Below are positions 12,641 to 25,440 of a stretch of DNA of 64,000 bases, piece after piece. This stretch comes from Xylocopa sonorina. Lineage: Eukaryota > Arthropoda > Insecta > Hymenoptera > Apidae. Location: NCBI RefSeq assembly GCF_050948175.1, contig NC_135208.1:2418001-2482000 (forward strand), in the 5' to 3' direction. The position numbers and the translations under genes were made by a program. The number at the start of each line of letters is the position of its first letter. Position 1 is the first letter of the stretch. The notes under the pieces were generated by a model. It made no database searches. It was not told the origin of the DNA and was given only the letters and a program-made list of their open reading frames with translations.

Positions 12641-13310
12641 GCCAATCACTCTTTATCAATATTATTATAATACAAAGAACAAAAATTATGTGATTGTACA
12701 TATTCTATTGACTTTCACAAGCTGTACAAAAAGCCAGTGGTTGGTTTAATTAATCATAACTTTGTCAGAGGTTCTATATTTTGTTATATTCGATAATAAT
12801 TTATAGTGTATAATTTTTATTTAATGCAGAGAGTTTCTGATAGAATAAAGTCATTAGAATTAGGGATTTTGTTAGAAATTCTACAGATTTTTCTATTCAA
12901 CAATAATTCTATAATATTCTAATTTTCTAATTCTCATTGAAAGCAGTTAATAATATAATAAAATTATCTAGAATTATAATTTTATCAGAAGTTCTACATT
13001 TTTTTCTATTCGACAATAATTCTATAATTTTCTAATTTTCTAATTCTCGTTGAATACAGAGAGTTACTCTGAGTTACTGAGAGTTATAGAATAAAATTAT
13101 CTAAAATTATAACTTCATCAGAAGTTCTACATTTTTTTCTATTTGATAATAATTATATAATTTTTAATTCTCATTGAACGCAGAGAATTACTAATAGAAT
13201 AAAATCATCTAGAATTAGGGACTTCATCAGAATTTGTATATTTTTTTTCTATTCGACAATAATTCTATAATTTTCTAATCTTCTAATTCTCATTGAATGC
13301 AGAGAGTTAT
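12640..13310. repeat. Tandem array, unit about 120 bp, about five copies
   Basis: Units contain ATAGAATAAAATCATCTAGA, TCATCAGAAGTTCTACATTT, TTCTATTCGACAATAATTCT and TTTTCTAATTCTCATTGAA, ending in a GCAGAGAGTTA block. Copy boundaries become unclear towards the left end. Confidence 0.75.
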
Positions 13311-14250
13311 TGACAAACTAAAATAATTTAACAGAAACAGAGAAATGATTCATAAAAACATGAATTGCTGTATATAAAATTAGTGCCAAGGCAAGAAAAA
13401 AAAAGAAACAAAAAAATTGCAAAACACAAAAGATTTGCAATGAAAAAAGGAAGATGATAGTTGATAGAATAAAATAATTTAACAAAAACAGAGAAACAAT
13501 TCATGATAACATTGAATTGTTGCATACAAAATTAGTGCCAAGGCAAGAAAAAAAAAAATAATTGCAAAACGCAGAAGATTTGCAATGAATGCAACAAGCT
13601 ATTGATAGAATAAAATCAATTAGCAGACATAGAGAAACAATTCATGATAACATGAATTGCTGCTTATAAAATTAGTGTCAAGGCAAAGAAAAAGAATAAA
13701 AAATATTGCAAGACGCACGAGATTTGCATTAAACTCAGAAAGTTATTGTTGGAATAAAATAATTTAACAGAAATAGAGAAACAATTCATGATAACATTGA
13801 ATTGTTGCACATTAAATTAGTGTCAAGGCGAAAAAAAAAATAAAAAGATTGCAAAACGCAAAGGATTTGCATTAAACTCAGAAAGTTGTTGATAGAATAA
13901 AATCAATTAACTAAAATAGAGAAACGATTCATGACAACATGAATAACTGTATATAAAATTAGTGTTGAGGCAAAAAAAATATAAAAGAATTACAAAACGC
14001 ACAAGATTTCCATTGAATACAGAAAAAAAAAAGAAAAATTGCAAAATGCAGAAGATATTCAATAAACATAGAAAAATAATAGTTGATAAAATAAAATCAA
14101 TTAGCAGAAACAAAGAAACAATTCATGATTATACCACGAATACAAAATCAGTGTCCTAAAAAATCCAAAACACAGAAGACTTTCATAAAACGCATAAAAT
14201 CGTTGCCACAATAAAATCAATTAACTCAAACAGAGTGACAACTCCAAATT
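13311..14250. repeat. Tandem array, unit about 140 bp, six or seven copies
   Basis: Units run AACAGAAACAGAGAAACAAT, TCATGATAACATGAATTGCT, AAAATTAGTGTCAAGGC, an A-rich tract, then GCAAAACGCAAAAGATTTGC. The junction motif GTTATTGATAGAATAAAAT is shared with the preceding array, so the two may have a common origin. The short frames here come from the A-rich tracts. Confidence 0.8.
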
Positions 14251-15070
14251 GCCAGGTGTAAAACAACCAAAAAATCGCAGAAAATATTCCAGCCGCTTCG
14301 ACACAGTTAGTGGAGCGCTCTTTCAACAAAAGCATTACATAACCCTCAGCATTCCAGCTCGTGGTGTGCTCTCAGCCACGCTGTTTTTTTTCATACGATA
14401 AGAGAAAGCGTATTGTCCACACGATCCATCGTGGGCGATCAAAATCACCATCGAACGACGGCAAACTAATCCTGCATCTCCAAATCATCTTCAATCGACT
14501 CTCTGACGAAAAATTACGATCATCCACTTGCATTCTTTTACTTTCTCTCTCCAATTAAATCATCTATCATCAATACGCACGTATTAATTAATAAATAAAC
14601 ATATTAATTGTTAATTCTAGCAAAATAAGTAAGAATAACAGAAGTGCACATGTCAAGTCGTTTGTTTTGATGCTGTCATCGACTAAATCTCTCTGTTTAC
14701 TCACCAATAGAAACAGCAATACGATCTCCCGCCAGTCCATGGCTAAAATGAAAGAGAAAGTCAGATATTAATAACTGGGTCGAAGTCTCGTGGCTGCGAG
14801 CGTCTCTCGCGCGACGCCATTTCATCACAAACGAACGAAAAATCCACACAATTTCGCTGTTTCACTCGATATTTCTCATCCCATTTGGCCTCAGTCGAAC
14901 GTCTCTGACCAACAACAACGTTTATTAAGTCCAACCAATTGCGTCGCGCGAGTAATCGAGCGCTGATTGGTCGTTCTCATCGAGAATCTCGAATTCGCGC
15001 GTGATCCAAAATGGCGGCTGAAAGGTGTCAACGATTGGTCACTGGCGAACGCTTTCGTCACGAAATCGAG
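14251..15070. other. CpG-richer single-copy island with a YY1-like site
   Basis: GC rises strongly at 14770-15060, with many CpG dinucleotides. The word AAAATGGCGGC at about 15009 matches the YY1/Pho core known from animal promoters. No open frame of note is seen, and two mirror-image frames of 60-65 codons at 14361-14558 are not convincing. A promoter or Polycomb-type element is possible but unproven. Confidence 0.4.
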
Positions 15071-17000
15071 GCCAAATCAAGGTTAATTGGAATTTTAAAC
15101 GAAGGAGGACCGGAATTCTGCAAAATACGACTGAATTTAGCAGAAAATGACTGGATTTTTGGACTTAGAGGCAGTTAAATGGTTTAATTTCGAAAGGTTA
15201 GTAACGGACGTATTCATCGAGGATAAATCAAGATTAATTGGAATTTTAGAGGATAATTCAAGGTTAATTGGAATTTTAGAGGACAATTCAAGGTTAATTT
15301 GAATTTAAAATCGACTAGGCCTGAAATTTAACAAAATGTGACGGAATTTAGCAAAATATGACTGAATTTAGCAACAAATGACTGGATTTTTGGACTTAGA
15401 GGCAGTTAAATGGTTTGATTTCGAAAGGTTGCTAACGACAGTGTTCATCGAGAATAAATCAAGGTTAATTGGAATTTAAAATGAAGGAGGACTGGAATTT
15501 AGCAAAATGTGACTGAATTGAGCAGAAAATGACTGGATTTTTGAACTTAGAGGCAGTTAAATGGTTTAATTTCGAAAGGTTGCTAACGACAGTGTTCATC
15601 GAGGATAAATCAAGGTTAATTGGAATTTAAAATGAAGGAGGACTGGAATTTAGCAGAAAAGGACTGGAATTTAGCAAAATAAGACTGAATTTAGAAAAAT
15701 ATGACTGAATTTTTGGACTTAGAGGCAATTAAATGGTTTAATTTCGAAAGGTTAGTAATGGACGTGTTCATCGAGAATAAATCAAGGTTAATTGGAATTT
15801 TAGAGGATAAATCAAGGTTAATTCGAATTTAAAATCAAGTAGGACTGTAATTTTGCAAAATATGTTTGAATTTAGCAAAATACGACTGGATTTTTGGACT
15901 TAGAGGCGATTAAATGGTTTTATTTGGAAAGGTTAGTAACAGCCGTGTTCATCGAGGATAAATCAAGGTTAATTGCAATTTTAGACGAACCAGGACTGGA
16001 ATTTAAGAAAATGTGACGAAATTTAGCAGAAAAGGACTGGAATTTAGCAAAAAGTAACTGGATTTTTGGACTTAGAAGCGATTAAATGATTTAATTTCGA
16101 AAGGTTAGTAACGACCGAGTCCATCGAGGATAAATCAAGGTTAATTGGAATTTAAAATCAACTAGGACTGGCATTTAACAAAATGTGACGGAATTTAGCA
16201 GAAAAGGACTGAAATTTAGCAAAATATGACGGAATTTAGCAGAAAATAACTGGATTTTTGGACTTAGAGGCGATTAAATGATTTAATTTCGAAAGGTTAG
16301 TAGTGGACGTGTCTGTCGAGCATAAATCAAGGTTAATTGGAACTTAAAATCAACCAAGACTGGAATTTAGCAGAATATGACGGAATTTAGCAAAATATGA
16401 CTGAATTTAACAAAAAGTAACTGGATTTTTGGACTTAAAAGTGACTAAACAGCTTAATTTGAAAAGGTTAGTAACAACCGTGTCCATCGAGAATAAATCA
16501 AGGAACTTAAAACGAAGAAGAACTGAAATTTAACAAAATATGACGAAATTTAGCTGAAAATGCCTGGATTTTTGGACTTAGTGGCGATTAAGTGGTTTAA
16601 TTATGGTTTAGTTTGGAAAATTTAGTAACAGCAGTGTCCATCAAGGATAAATCAAGGTTAATTGGAACTTAAAATCAACTAGGACTAGAATTTAGCAGAA
16701 AATGCCTGGATTTTTGGACTTAGAGGCGATTAAATGCTTTAATTTCGAAAGGTTAGCAGTGCACGTGTCCATCAAGGATAAATCAAAGATAATTGGAATT
16801 TACAATCAAGTAGGACTGAAATTTAGCAGAAAACGACTGGATTTTTGGACTTAGAGGCGATTAAATGTAGTGGACGTGTCTATCGTGGATAAATCAAGGA
16901 TAATTGGAATTTAAAATCAACTAGGACTGGGATTTAGCAAAATGTGGCTGAATTTAGCGGAAAACGACTGGATTTTTGGACCAGAAGGCGACTAAATGGT
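15071..17000. repeat. 1.9-kb tandem array, unit about 150-190 bp, about eleven copies
   Basis: Units contain AAATCAAGGTTAATTGGAAT, GACTGGAATTTAGCAAAAT, ACTGGATTTTTGGACTTAGA, GGCGATTAAATGGTTTAATT and TTCGAAAGGTTAGTAACG. Length differences arise because the ATTTAGCAAAATATGACTGA sub-unit is itself repeated one to three times per copy. Translation in all frames is interrupted. Confidence 0.85.
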
Positions 17001-17440
17001 TTTGGAAAGGTTAGTAACGGACGTGTCGTGAAAGCGACGCGGCAGAGTTTTGTAAGGCTGGTCGAACATTACGCGAAACACGTTCACTTTTTCGTGAAAG
17101 AGAGGCGAGCTGCTGGAACGACGACCTCGAGAACACTGGACCGCCGCGGTTGACCGTAGCCCTCGCAACTGCCCGCCATTTTCCAGACCAAGACCAAACC
17201 CGATACTCGATTCGACCAACGACGAAACGGACCACGATTTTGCGAGCCTGGTCGATCGACATCCCGCGAGGTTCTGCCAACCCTTCTTCCCCACCTTTTC
17301 TAACGACGGACGACCAGGCTCGTGTCGAGAGCCTTTGGATACCTGCTGGCCCAGGGACGTATCTAACGACGCCTTTCACTTTCTGCTACTTCTCTGTTAT
17401 GTGAATGAAATATAGATGATGATTTGATGATGGTATTTTA
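17001..17440. other. GC-rich single-copy island, overlapping spurious ORFs
   Basis: About 400 bp of CpG-rich unique DNA. Overlapping frames of 69-122 codons are open on both strands (16944-17404), the usual signature of GC-rich non-coding DNA. None has a recognisable domain. It abuts the end of the 15-17 kb array, whose last unit grades into it. Confidence 0.4.
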
Positions 17441-19220
17441 TGTTGTCTATTGTGTTTTATGTTTGCGCTTGGGAGAATCGAGCTTGTAAGTTTGTTATTC
17501 TTTGCAGATGATGTTCGTCCTTTTGCAAGTCACATATTACGTTTAATATTTGTTTACTATTGTGTTTAAGCTTGGGAGAATCGAGTTTGTAAGTTTGTTG
17601 TTCTTTGGAGATGATTGTTTGGAAGTTGAAGTTGTTCTTTGGAAATGATATTGGGCCTTTTGCAAGTCGCATATTATGTTTGTAAGTTAAAATTAGTCTT
17701 TGGAAATGATGTTCATCCTTTTGCAAATCACGTATTATGTTTAATATTTGTTTATTATTATGTTTACGCTTGTGAGAATCAAGTTTGTAAGTTAGTTATT
17801 CTTTGCAGATGATGTTCGTCCTTTTGCAAATCACATATTATGTTTGATATTTGTTCAGTATTATGTTTACACTTGTTTAAATCAAATTCCTAAGTTTGTA
17901 AGTTGAAGTTGTTCTTTGAAGATGATAGCTTGTAAGTTGAAGTTGTTCTTTGAAGATAGCTTGTAAGTTGAAGTTGTTCTTTGAAGATGATAGCTTGTAA
18001 GTTGAAGTTATTCTTTGAAAATGATATTTGTCATTTTGCAAATTATGTATTATGTTTAATATTTGTTTATTATTATGTTTACGCTTGTGAGAATCGAGTT
18101 TGTAAGTTAATTACTCTTTGCAGATGATTGTTTGGAAGTTGAAACTGTTCTTTGAAAACGATATTCGTCTTTTTGCAAGTTACGTATTATGTTTAATATT
18201 TGTTCACTATTATATTTACACTTGTGCAAATCAAGTTTGGTATTTTATAACTTGAAGCTGTTCTTTGGAAATGATATTGGTCCTTTTGCAAGTCAAGTAT
18301 TATGTCTTCACTTTCCATTTTTTTTTTCTGTTATGCGATTGAAACACAGATGATAATTTGGTATTAGCATTTTAAATTCTGTATTATGTTTAATATTTGT
18401 TCAATATTATGTTTATGCTTGTACAAATCAAGTTTGGTAGTCTGTAAATTGAAGTTGTTCTTTGGAAATTATATTTGTCCTTTTGCAAGTTAGATTTACC
18501 CTTTCTGACAAATCAAATTGAAATAATCCCTTTTGCAAATGAAAGTCATCTATTTGGAAATTAATTTTCTTCTTTAGAAATTGAATTCATTGTTTTGATG
18601 ATTAATGTTAGGCTCTGGGAATTAAGTTTATAATTCTGGAAATTATATCAGTTTTTTGTGACTTGAATTAATTCTTTTGCTAGTCAAAGTCATCCAATCG
18701 GAAATTAAATTTATATTTTGGATGTTTTCAAATTCATTACTTTGGAAATTAAAAATCACATCACCCTTTTGCGAATTAAATTTATTCTTCTGTTTTTTCA
18801 AATCATTCTTTGAGTTTTTCAATAATTCAAAGGAATCAATTGTTGAAGAAATTGTTGAGATAAATCTTAAAAAAAATTATTTATCATTGTAGAAGTATAA
18901 TGTATGGTTGATTGATGATATATGGTTGATCTCCAGAACAATGAATTTGATTTATAAAGGAGAAACTTAATTTCCAAATGGATGACTCTCATTTGCAAAG
19001 AGATTATTTAAGTTTCATTTGAGAAAGGCTGAGTTTAACTTGCGAGAGGATGAATTTCATTTACAACACAACAAATTTAATTTACAAAAGAGTACCAAAA
19101 TTAATTTGCAAAAGGATTATTCAAGTTTAATTTCTCAAAAAGGGTGAATTTAACTTGCAAGAAAACAAATTTAATCTACAAAAGGGTAAATATGATTTGC
19201 AAAAGGGCTATAATTATATA
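17441..19220. repeat. Diverged array around TTGTAAGTTGAAGTTGTTCT
   Basis: Between 17441 and 18500 the blocks TTTGCAAGTCACATATTATG, TTTAATATTTGTTTACTATT and GTTTACGCTTGTGAGAATC recur every 110-200 bp. At 17920-18010 a short sub-unit (AGCTTGTAAGTTGAAGTTGT) repeats about every 30 bp. From 18500 to 19220 more degenerate words for TTTGCAAATTAAATTT appear first in one orientation, then (after about 18940) as the reverse complement. Confidence 0.7.
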
Positions 19221-20230
19221 TAATTATTCTAAGAGCAGCTATTTTCTATTTCAGGTTCTGCAGAATTCTTTGATTGTCTGCAAGTCGTGAAAATGTCTTG
19301 GTTTGATGGCCACAAAGTGTTGGTAGATCATTGAGAGTGCTGGTATAGGAACAGTGCCCACGTCATGGCATACCGTGCGTTGAAGTCACCGCTGACTTTT
19401 ATCGCGTAACGCGGACATAGTCATCGATACATATGCGTTTTGCCAGCTTGCGAAACTTCAAGATTTCCAAACACAACAGACTAGTCTTATGAGCAATAAA
19501 TTCAATAATCGTGTTCGTTTAAACAGAAACTCTAAACTCAATCCCAAAGCAAGACAATTGCGATTTACTTGCAAATAAAGCATTATTGAATTTAGGTATT
19601 TTTTACAAGGTACAAACAATTTATTTTAGCAAGTTAAATACATATTTTATTTAGTTACAAATACCAAAACTTAAATAAATAAAGTAAATATTTATAAAAT
19701 ATATTTTAAATGTATTTATTTAAGTTTTTGTACTTGTAAGTAATATTTGGTAAAATTAATATTTTATTTATTGACGTAACTAATTTATTTAAGTAGATTT
19801 TATTTATTTAGGTAACTAATTTATTTAAGTATTATTTTATTTATTTGATAACTAATTTATTTAAGTATTATTTTATTTATTCAAGTAACTAATTTATTTT
19901 AGCAAATTATAGTACTCGTAACTAAATAAAATATTTATATAATTCTCTAACAATTTTTTTTTATATCAAAGAACTTTAAATGGTTCTTTAATACACTATT
20001 GAAACAAATTATTCTTCTTAAAATTCTTTTAAGATAATCTAACATTAGATTAAATAATATATTTAATAATTTTATTACTTTAATAACTAATAATTCCTTA
20101 TCTAATTATCTTTTAAGATAAGGTGCGTCACACGATGATCTCATCTCACGACTAGCAACAGTTGAAACAATATTCTGCTAACATACTTTTCCTGACAAAA
20201 CCAAAAATAAAGTTTGCAATATTGTACTAC
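19221..20230. other. Unique segment followed by very AT-rich DNA
   Basis: Positions 19240-19480 are single-copy with moderate GC. Positions 19580-20110 are almost pure A/T with loose reiteration of TTATTTAAGTATTATTTTAT. I see no gene, RNA or transposon sequence. Confidence 0.45.
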
Positions 20231-20720
20231 TTGAAGCAGCTACCATTACAAGGGAATACTTTGCAATATTACTATTAGAACTACTTGAAGAAGCCACAAA
20301 TTTAATTTAGGGACTGGTGGCTCCAGAAAAATTCCAAATAACTCTATGGTAAATATTAAGAAGAATTTCAAGTAATTCCTTAAAGTTCGCAATATTGCAC
20401 AACTTGAAGAAGCCAGAAATTTAATGACTGACGGCTCCAGAAAAATTAGAAACAACTCCATAGTAAATATTAAGAAGAATTTCAAGTAATTCCTTAAGAT
20501 TTGCAACATTGTACTACTCGAAGAAGCCACAAATTTGATGACTGGTGGCTCCGGAAAAATTCCAAATAACTCTATGGTAAATATTAAGAAGAATTTCAAG
20601 TAATTCCTTAAAGTTCACAATATTGCACACCTCGAAGAAGCACATACTACTTAAAGAAGCCACAAATTTAACTACTAGTGGCTCTCCAAAAATTCCAAAC
20701 AACTCCACGACAAATATCAA
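20231..20720. repeat. Tandem array, unit about 115 bp, four copies
   Basis: Units contain GAAGAAGCCACAAATTTAAT, GACTGGTGGCTCCAGAAAAA, TTCCAAATAACTCTATGGTA, AATATTAAGAAGAATTTCAA and GTAATTCCTTAAAGTT. A 117-codon - strand frame (20246-20599) crosses three units and is itself a three-fold repeat. I do not consider it a gene. Confidence 0.8.
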
Positions 20721-21500
20721 GCAAAATCTCCAACTAATCCCTCAAATTTCACAGATCCTTTCATCCCAGAATATAATGCAGCGTACATCCGTGGACCAAA
20801 ATCATCAGTTTCAATACGCGTGAGCGTGGACGATCCTTGGCGTCAGCATATTTGGTCACCAGTGTAACCACCTACGAGGATGAACAAGCGTCGCGAGCCT
20901 TGTACCCGTTTTCGCGTGGTTCCGTTGCATAACGCGGTTTCATTAAACCGACTGTAAAGTCCACGTTGAACCCATTCAGCCGTTGGCAGGGTCCGCCCCT
21001 CCGTTTTCCGTGCGTGCTCGAGAAAGGAAACGATCGCTTCCACGTTGCTCGCGCAGCTGCCAGCCATTCTCGCGTGTCCCAAACCCCTCTATCTGCTTCG
21101 TTTTTCGACGCTAGCCCTCTCACGGCCTCCTGGCTGTTCTCATGGAACGATATCAGCGTTCAGATCGAAATTGTGGCCCCACAGATGGGGCCAACGTTTT
21201 GGATGAAACGCGCGTACGCGTAGAAGCGTGATTGTACCGGATGTAAGTCGACGGTTGCGGGTGCAACGACGTGGGGTATTCCAGGAACTTGGATCTACGT
21301 TTTCGATACAGATTTAAGCGTCTAAGAAATAGTTTTCATTCAAGATTTTCATTTTGTTTGATTTTAGAATGATTTAAGCTGGAATTTATGTTTTATTCTA
21401 GTTGAATGCGATAATATTGTTCTGAATGGAGAGAAATAAGTTCTTTTGGATACTATATTGATCCTGACAACAAAATTGAATCTCTCTTTAATTTTATAAG
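20721..21500. other. GC-rich single-copy island, no gene recognised
   Basis: CpG-rich unique sequence at about 20810-21290, then AT-rich spacer. Overlapping 66-85 codon frames occur on both strands with no domain. It has the character of the other islands in the left half of the window. Confidence 0.4.
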
Positions 21501-21745
21501 AGATGAAATAAATGTTTGTAAATGTTTTTCTAGTATGTTAACATTTTTGAGTATTTTTATTTGATGAAATAAATGTTTGTATGTGTTTTTGCAACACGTG
21601 AACATTTTTGACTGTTTTTATTAGATGAAATAAATGTTTGTATGTGTTTCTGCAACACGTGAACATTTTTGAGTATTTTTATTTGATGAAATAAATGTTT
21701 GTATGTGTTTTTGCAACACGTGAACAATTTTGAGTATTTTTCAAT
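21501..21745. repeat. Perfect-looking 61-bp tandem repeat, four copies, three E-boxes
   Basis: The GATGAAATAAATGTTTGT landmark starts at 21502, 21563, 21624 and 21685, a strict 61-bp period with few differences. Three copies contain the palindromic E-box CACGTG (21595-21600, 21656-21661, 21717-21722), always preceded by TGCAA. The first unit lacks it. CACGTG is the known target of bHLH factors such as CLOCK/CYCLE and Myc; use here is unproven. Confidence 0.85.
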
Positions 21746-22870
21746 GAATTATTAAGTTTCTTGAATGTGATTTAAGAACAGAAATATATGATAAAGATTA
21801 AGAAACTAAAATATTCAGAGATTTTTATAATTTACGATATTGAGATTAATTTTAGATACATAAATGTAATAAAATGAATTCATTGCGATGGAGAAAATAT
21901 GTACCCTAAGAAATGCCACTAAAAGGGAGAGAAATGCATTGAGAAGAATATTTATGAGTATAAAGTATAAATTAGAAAGAGATTTTAAGATAACTTGTGT
22001 CATGAAACTAAAATATTTGACAATTTTTATAACTTACAATGTTGAGTTCAATTTTAGATAGAATTGAATTCGAAAGAAGTTATTCTTTTCTATTTAGAAT
22101 TAATTGCTCTATTTAGAATTGATTAAGAAGAAATTTTAATATCACTTCTGTCATGAAACTAAAATATTTGACGATTTTTGCAACTTACAATATCAAACTC
22201 AATTTTAGATAGAATTCAATTGAAAAGAAGTTATCCTTCTCTATTTAGAATTAATTAAGAATTTAATTGAATTTTATCGAGCTCAATTTTAAATAGAATT
22301 CAATTCAAAAGAAGTTATTGTTCTCTATTTAAAATTAGTTAAGAATTTTAATATTACTTGTGTTATGAAATTAGAATATTTCTCGATTTTCATAACTTAC
22401 AATATTGAGCTTAATTTTAAATAGAATTCGATTCAAAAAAAGTTATTCTTTTCCATTTTGAATTAATTTCTCTATTTAGAATTAATTAAAAAGAAATTTT
22501 AATATCACTTGTGTCATGAAACTAAAATATTTCTCGATTTTAATATCTTATAATATTGAGCTCAATTTTAAATAGAATTCAGTTCAAAAAAAGTTATTCT
22601 TTTCTATTTAGAATTAATTAAGAATTTTAATATTGCTTGTGTCATGAAACTAAAATGTTTCTCGATTTTCATAACTTACAATATTGAGCTCAATTTTAAA
22701 TAGAATTCAATTCAAGAGAAATTACTCTTTTCTATTTAGAATTAATTAAGAAGAGATTTTAATATTATTTGTGTCATGAAGTGTCGCAACTTCTATTGTG
22801 AACTAATATTAGTTGTTTAATTAATTAAGAATTTTACAATATCGAGCTCAATTTTAAACAGAATTCAATT
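21746..22870. repeat. Tandem array, unit about 140-170 bp, about seven copies
   Basis: Units contain GTGTCATGAAACTAAAATAT, TTCTCGATTTTCATAACTTA, CAATATTGAGCTCAATTTTA, AATAGAATTCAATTCAAAAG and TTATTCTTTTCTATTTAGAA. Landmarks appear near 21999, 22150, 22364, 22510, 22645 and 22780. The leftmost 250 bp is a degenerate relative. No coding sequence was seen. Confidence 0.8.
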
Positions 22871-24540
22871 AAAAAGAACCTATCCTACTCCACTAAAAAT
22901 TACATAATCGCATTTCAAAATGCAGATTAACAATTCAGCCAACAGTATTCGATTGCAAAAGACCCACATCGATGCAAATAGGCGTACAGCACCAAGAGAA
23001 ATCCCAAACCATCGAAAGCAAAACGAAATACAGTAAAAAAGAGCATTTACGCTCGCTGTGAAACGCGCGTGCTCGCTTTCGACGACCTTGAGACCGTGGA
23101 ACCACCTCTCTCGATGTCGTAACCAGCGAATTTTCAACCCCTCAATCGCATCTGAACCGTCTGCGACGATAAATCCGCTGGGAACTCGTTCTAAGCGGGC
23201 TGAGCGCCCTTGAACGGCCGCCAACGTGATCTTCGCGGTCCTTCCTTGTAACAAGATATTGCGCCATCTTGGTTTCAACGCGGATAAAAACAGAGAGAGC
23301 ACTCAGAGACGTTCGACGAGCCCCTCATCGACTCGTGCAGCAATTTACACGCACCAGAACACCTCCAACATTCATCCAGCACACCAATTTGGGACGCGAA
23401 CTCGTCGACAATCGAACGTATCGCTCTAAAGTAGAGAACAGACCATTCAAAATGTCCCTTGAGACGAGAAAACAGAGATCAAAGAGCATATCTCACCTGT
23501 CTGACCAGTGATCCACGTCCAAGGATTGCTCAGTTCACCAATATCTTCTGATTTCCTCGGCCAGAAACGAACACTTTGCTAATTAAGGGAAAAATAGAGT
23601 CAGAAATGATTGCTAGGATCACTTTTCAGAGAGATTTCTCGATCACCAGCTCGGTTCTCCTCGTGGATCCGGCTGGTTCGTCATCAGCACTTCCGGTAGG
23701 GCACGAGATCCTCGCGAGAAGGTAGAATGCAAGTGAATAATCGAGGGTAGCATCGAAAACGCGTTCTGGTTGGCCATAAAAACCATCTCGCGTGCGTCGT
23801 CATCCCCAAATCAGCAGCAATAACGCGAGAACGACTGGTGTGGGTCGTTATCGAGGTCCTGAGGGTCCACCAGACGAGCGTCCATCGTCTCGACGCGCAC
23901 TACGAGTCGTTTACATCCAAATATTGCCAATAGTCATCGTATTTCTTCTCTGTTCGTCTCTTTTAAGGCCTGCAAATCGTCACTGCGAGGTTGCTGATGA
24001 AGTTTAAGGGATTTGTAGCTGTATTTTGGCTTGGATTCGAGGGATACCGTCACTGCAACGCGTACCAGCGAGTTTTAAGTCCCGATCGAGCCGTGAAAAC
24101 GAGCCACAGACTGGAGAACTCCGTTGCGATCGACGCGAGGCTCGAGACTGCACTGTTCTTCGTCCTCTCTGTTACCTTTGAGCCGTTCTCCTCGCTGAGA
24201 CCAGCGGAGAATCGTTCACAGGTGAGAGAGGGAGGCTCTAGAGAGAGAGAGAGAGAGGTGAAAATACGTGTTGCAAGCAAGGAGAGACGAGGATGCACGG
24301 AAGAAACGGGACGACGATGAATCTGAGCAGGAGGAGGAGAAGAAACGACGAGGACGAGCTGCTTTCAGACCCTGAAACAGAGGGGAACCGTTCGATTAGG
24401 CTTTAGAGGACGATGCAGTAAAGAGAGACGAGAGAGAGAGGTGTTTTAAGTATTTATGATGTGTTTCGAGGATCTACCGGCAGAGGACGGTGCTGCTGCG
24501 CTTCGTTTTTCAAGGGAAGGACACGTATTGACCGACTTTG
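22871..24540. other. 1.7-kb GC-rich island, promoter-like, no ORF supported
   Basis: This is the largest GC- and CpG-rich stretch left of MTPAP. It includes a GA tract at about 24239-24256 and purine-rich sequence up to 24440. Many short overlapping frames (60-140 codons) are open on both strands without any domain. GAGA tracts in CpG-richer DNA are common at insect promoters and 5' untranslated exons, so an untranslated first exon is possible. No splice-linked coding exon is visible in this window. Confidence 0.35.
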
Positions 24541-25440
24541 ATCCCTATCTGAAGCAATTAAGGTCTTATTGGACTGTTTGGAAAGTCATTTCCCTTTTTT
24601 AATGAAATTTTGGCTTCTTTAGAGTGTACAAATATTTTATTAAATTGTGTATTCTTCATTTTTTGGTCCACAATACCTTTTGCCATCTTTTTCTGAAGCA
24701 ATTAAGTATTTATTGGGCTCTGTAAAATTATTTCGTTCTTTTTCTTTTGCTGAAAATGAAATATAGTTCTTTTCAGAGTGTATGAATATTTTATTAAATT
24801 ATGTATCCTCTATTTTGGTTCACAATACCTTTTGCCCTCTTTTTCTGAAGCAATTAAGTACTTATTGGGCTGTTTCTAAAGTCATTTCGTTTTTTTTCTT
24901 TCGCTGGAAATGAAATATGGCTTTTCTTAGAGTGTATAAACATTTTATTAAACTATTTCACCTGATCCTAATTCGAAGCGAAGGTCTTCTGAAGCAATTA
25001 AGTACTTATTCAGCCGTTTGTAAAGTCATTTCCCTTTTTTAATGCAATATGGCTTTTTCTTACAGTGTATGAATATTTTATTAAATTGTGTGTTCTTCAT
25101 TTTGGTCCACGATACCTTTTACCATCTTTCAGACTGGAAATTGATTCCACGTTTATTATTCTTCTGATTTTTGGTGGCAAAATACTGGTCCGAGTAATAT
25201 TTGACTTGATCCTGATTCGAAGCGAAGCTCTTCTGAAGCAATTAAGTACTTATCGAGTTGTTCGTAAAGTCATTTCCCTTTTTTTATGAAATATGGCTTT
25301 TTTTAGAGTGTATAAGCATTTTATTAAATTAAGTATACTTCATTTTGGTCCACGATACCTTTTGCCATCTTTTTCTGAAGCAATTAAGTACTTATTGGGT
25401 TCTTTGAAAAGTTATCTCGCCTTTTTTCTTTTGCTGGAAA
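24541..25440. repeat. Tandem array, unit about 145-150 bp, about six copies
   Basis: Units contain TTCTGAAGCAATTAAGTACT, TATTGGGCTGTTTGTAAAGT, CATTTCCCTTTTTTTATGAA, ATATGGCTTTTTTTAGAGTG, TATTTTATTAAATTGTGTAT and TTTTGGTCCACGATACCTTT. One copy (near 25130-25230) carries an insertion with a GATTCGAAGCGAAG block, which also occurs near 24970. Confidence 0.8.

Noticed and set aside
20246..20599. 117-codon hydrophobic frame
   Set aside because: It is a three-fold translation of a 115-bp tandem repeat.
22880..23302. 140-codon - strand frame
   Set aside because: It starts in the GC-rich island and ends in the neighbouring array, with no family resemblance.
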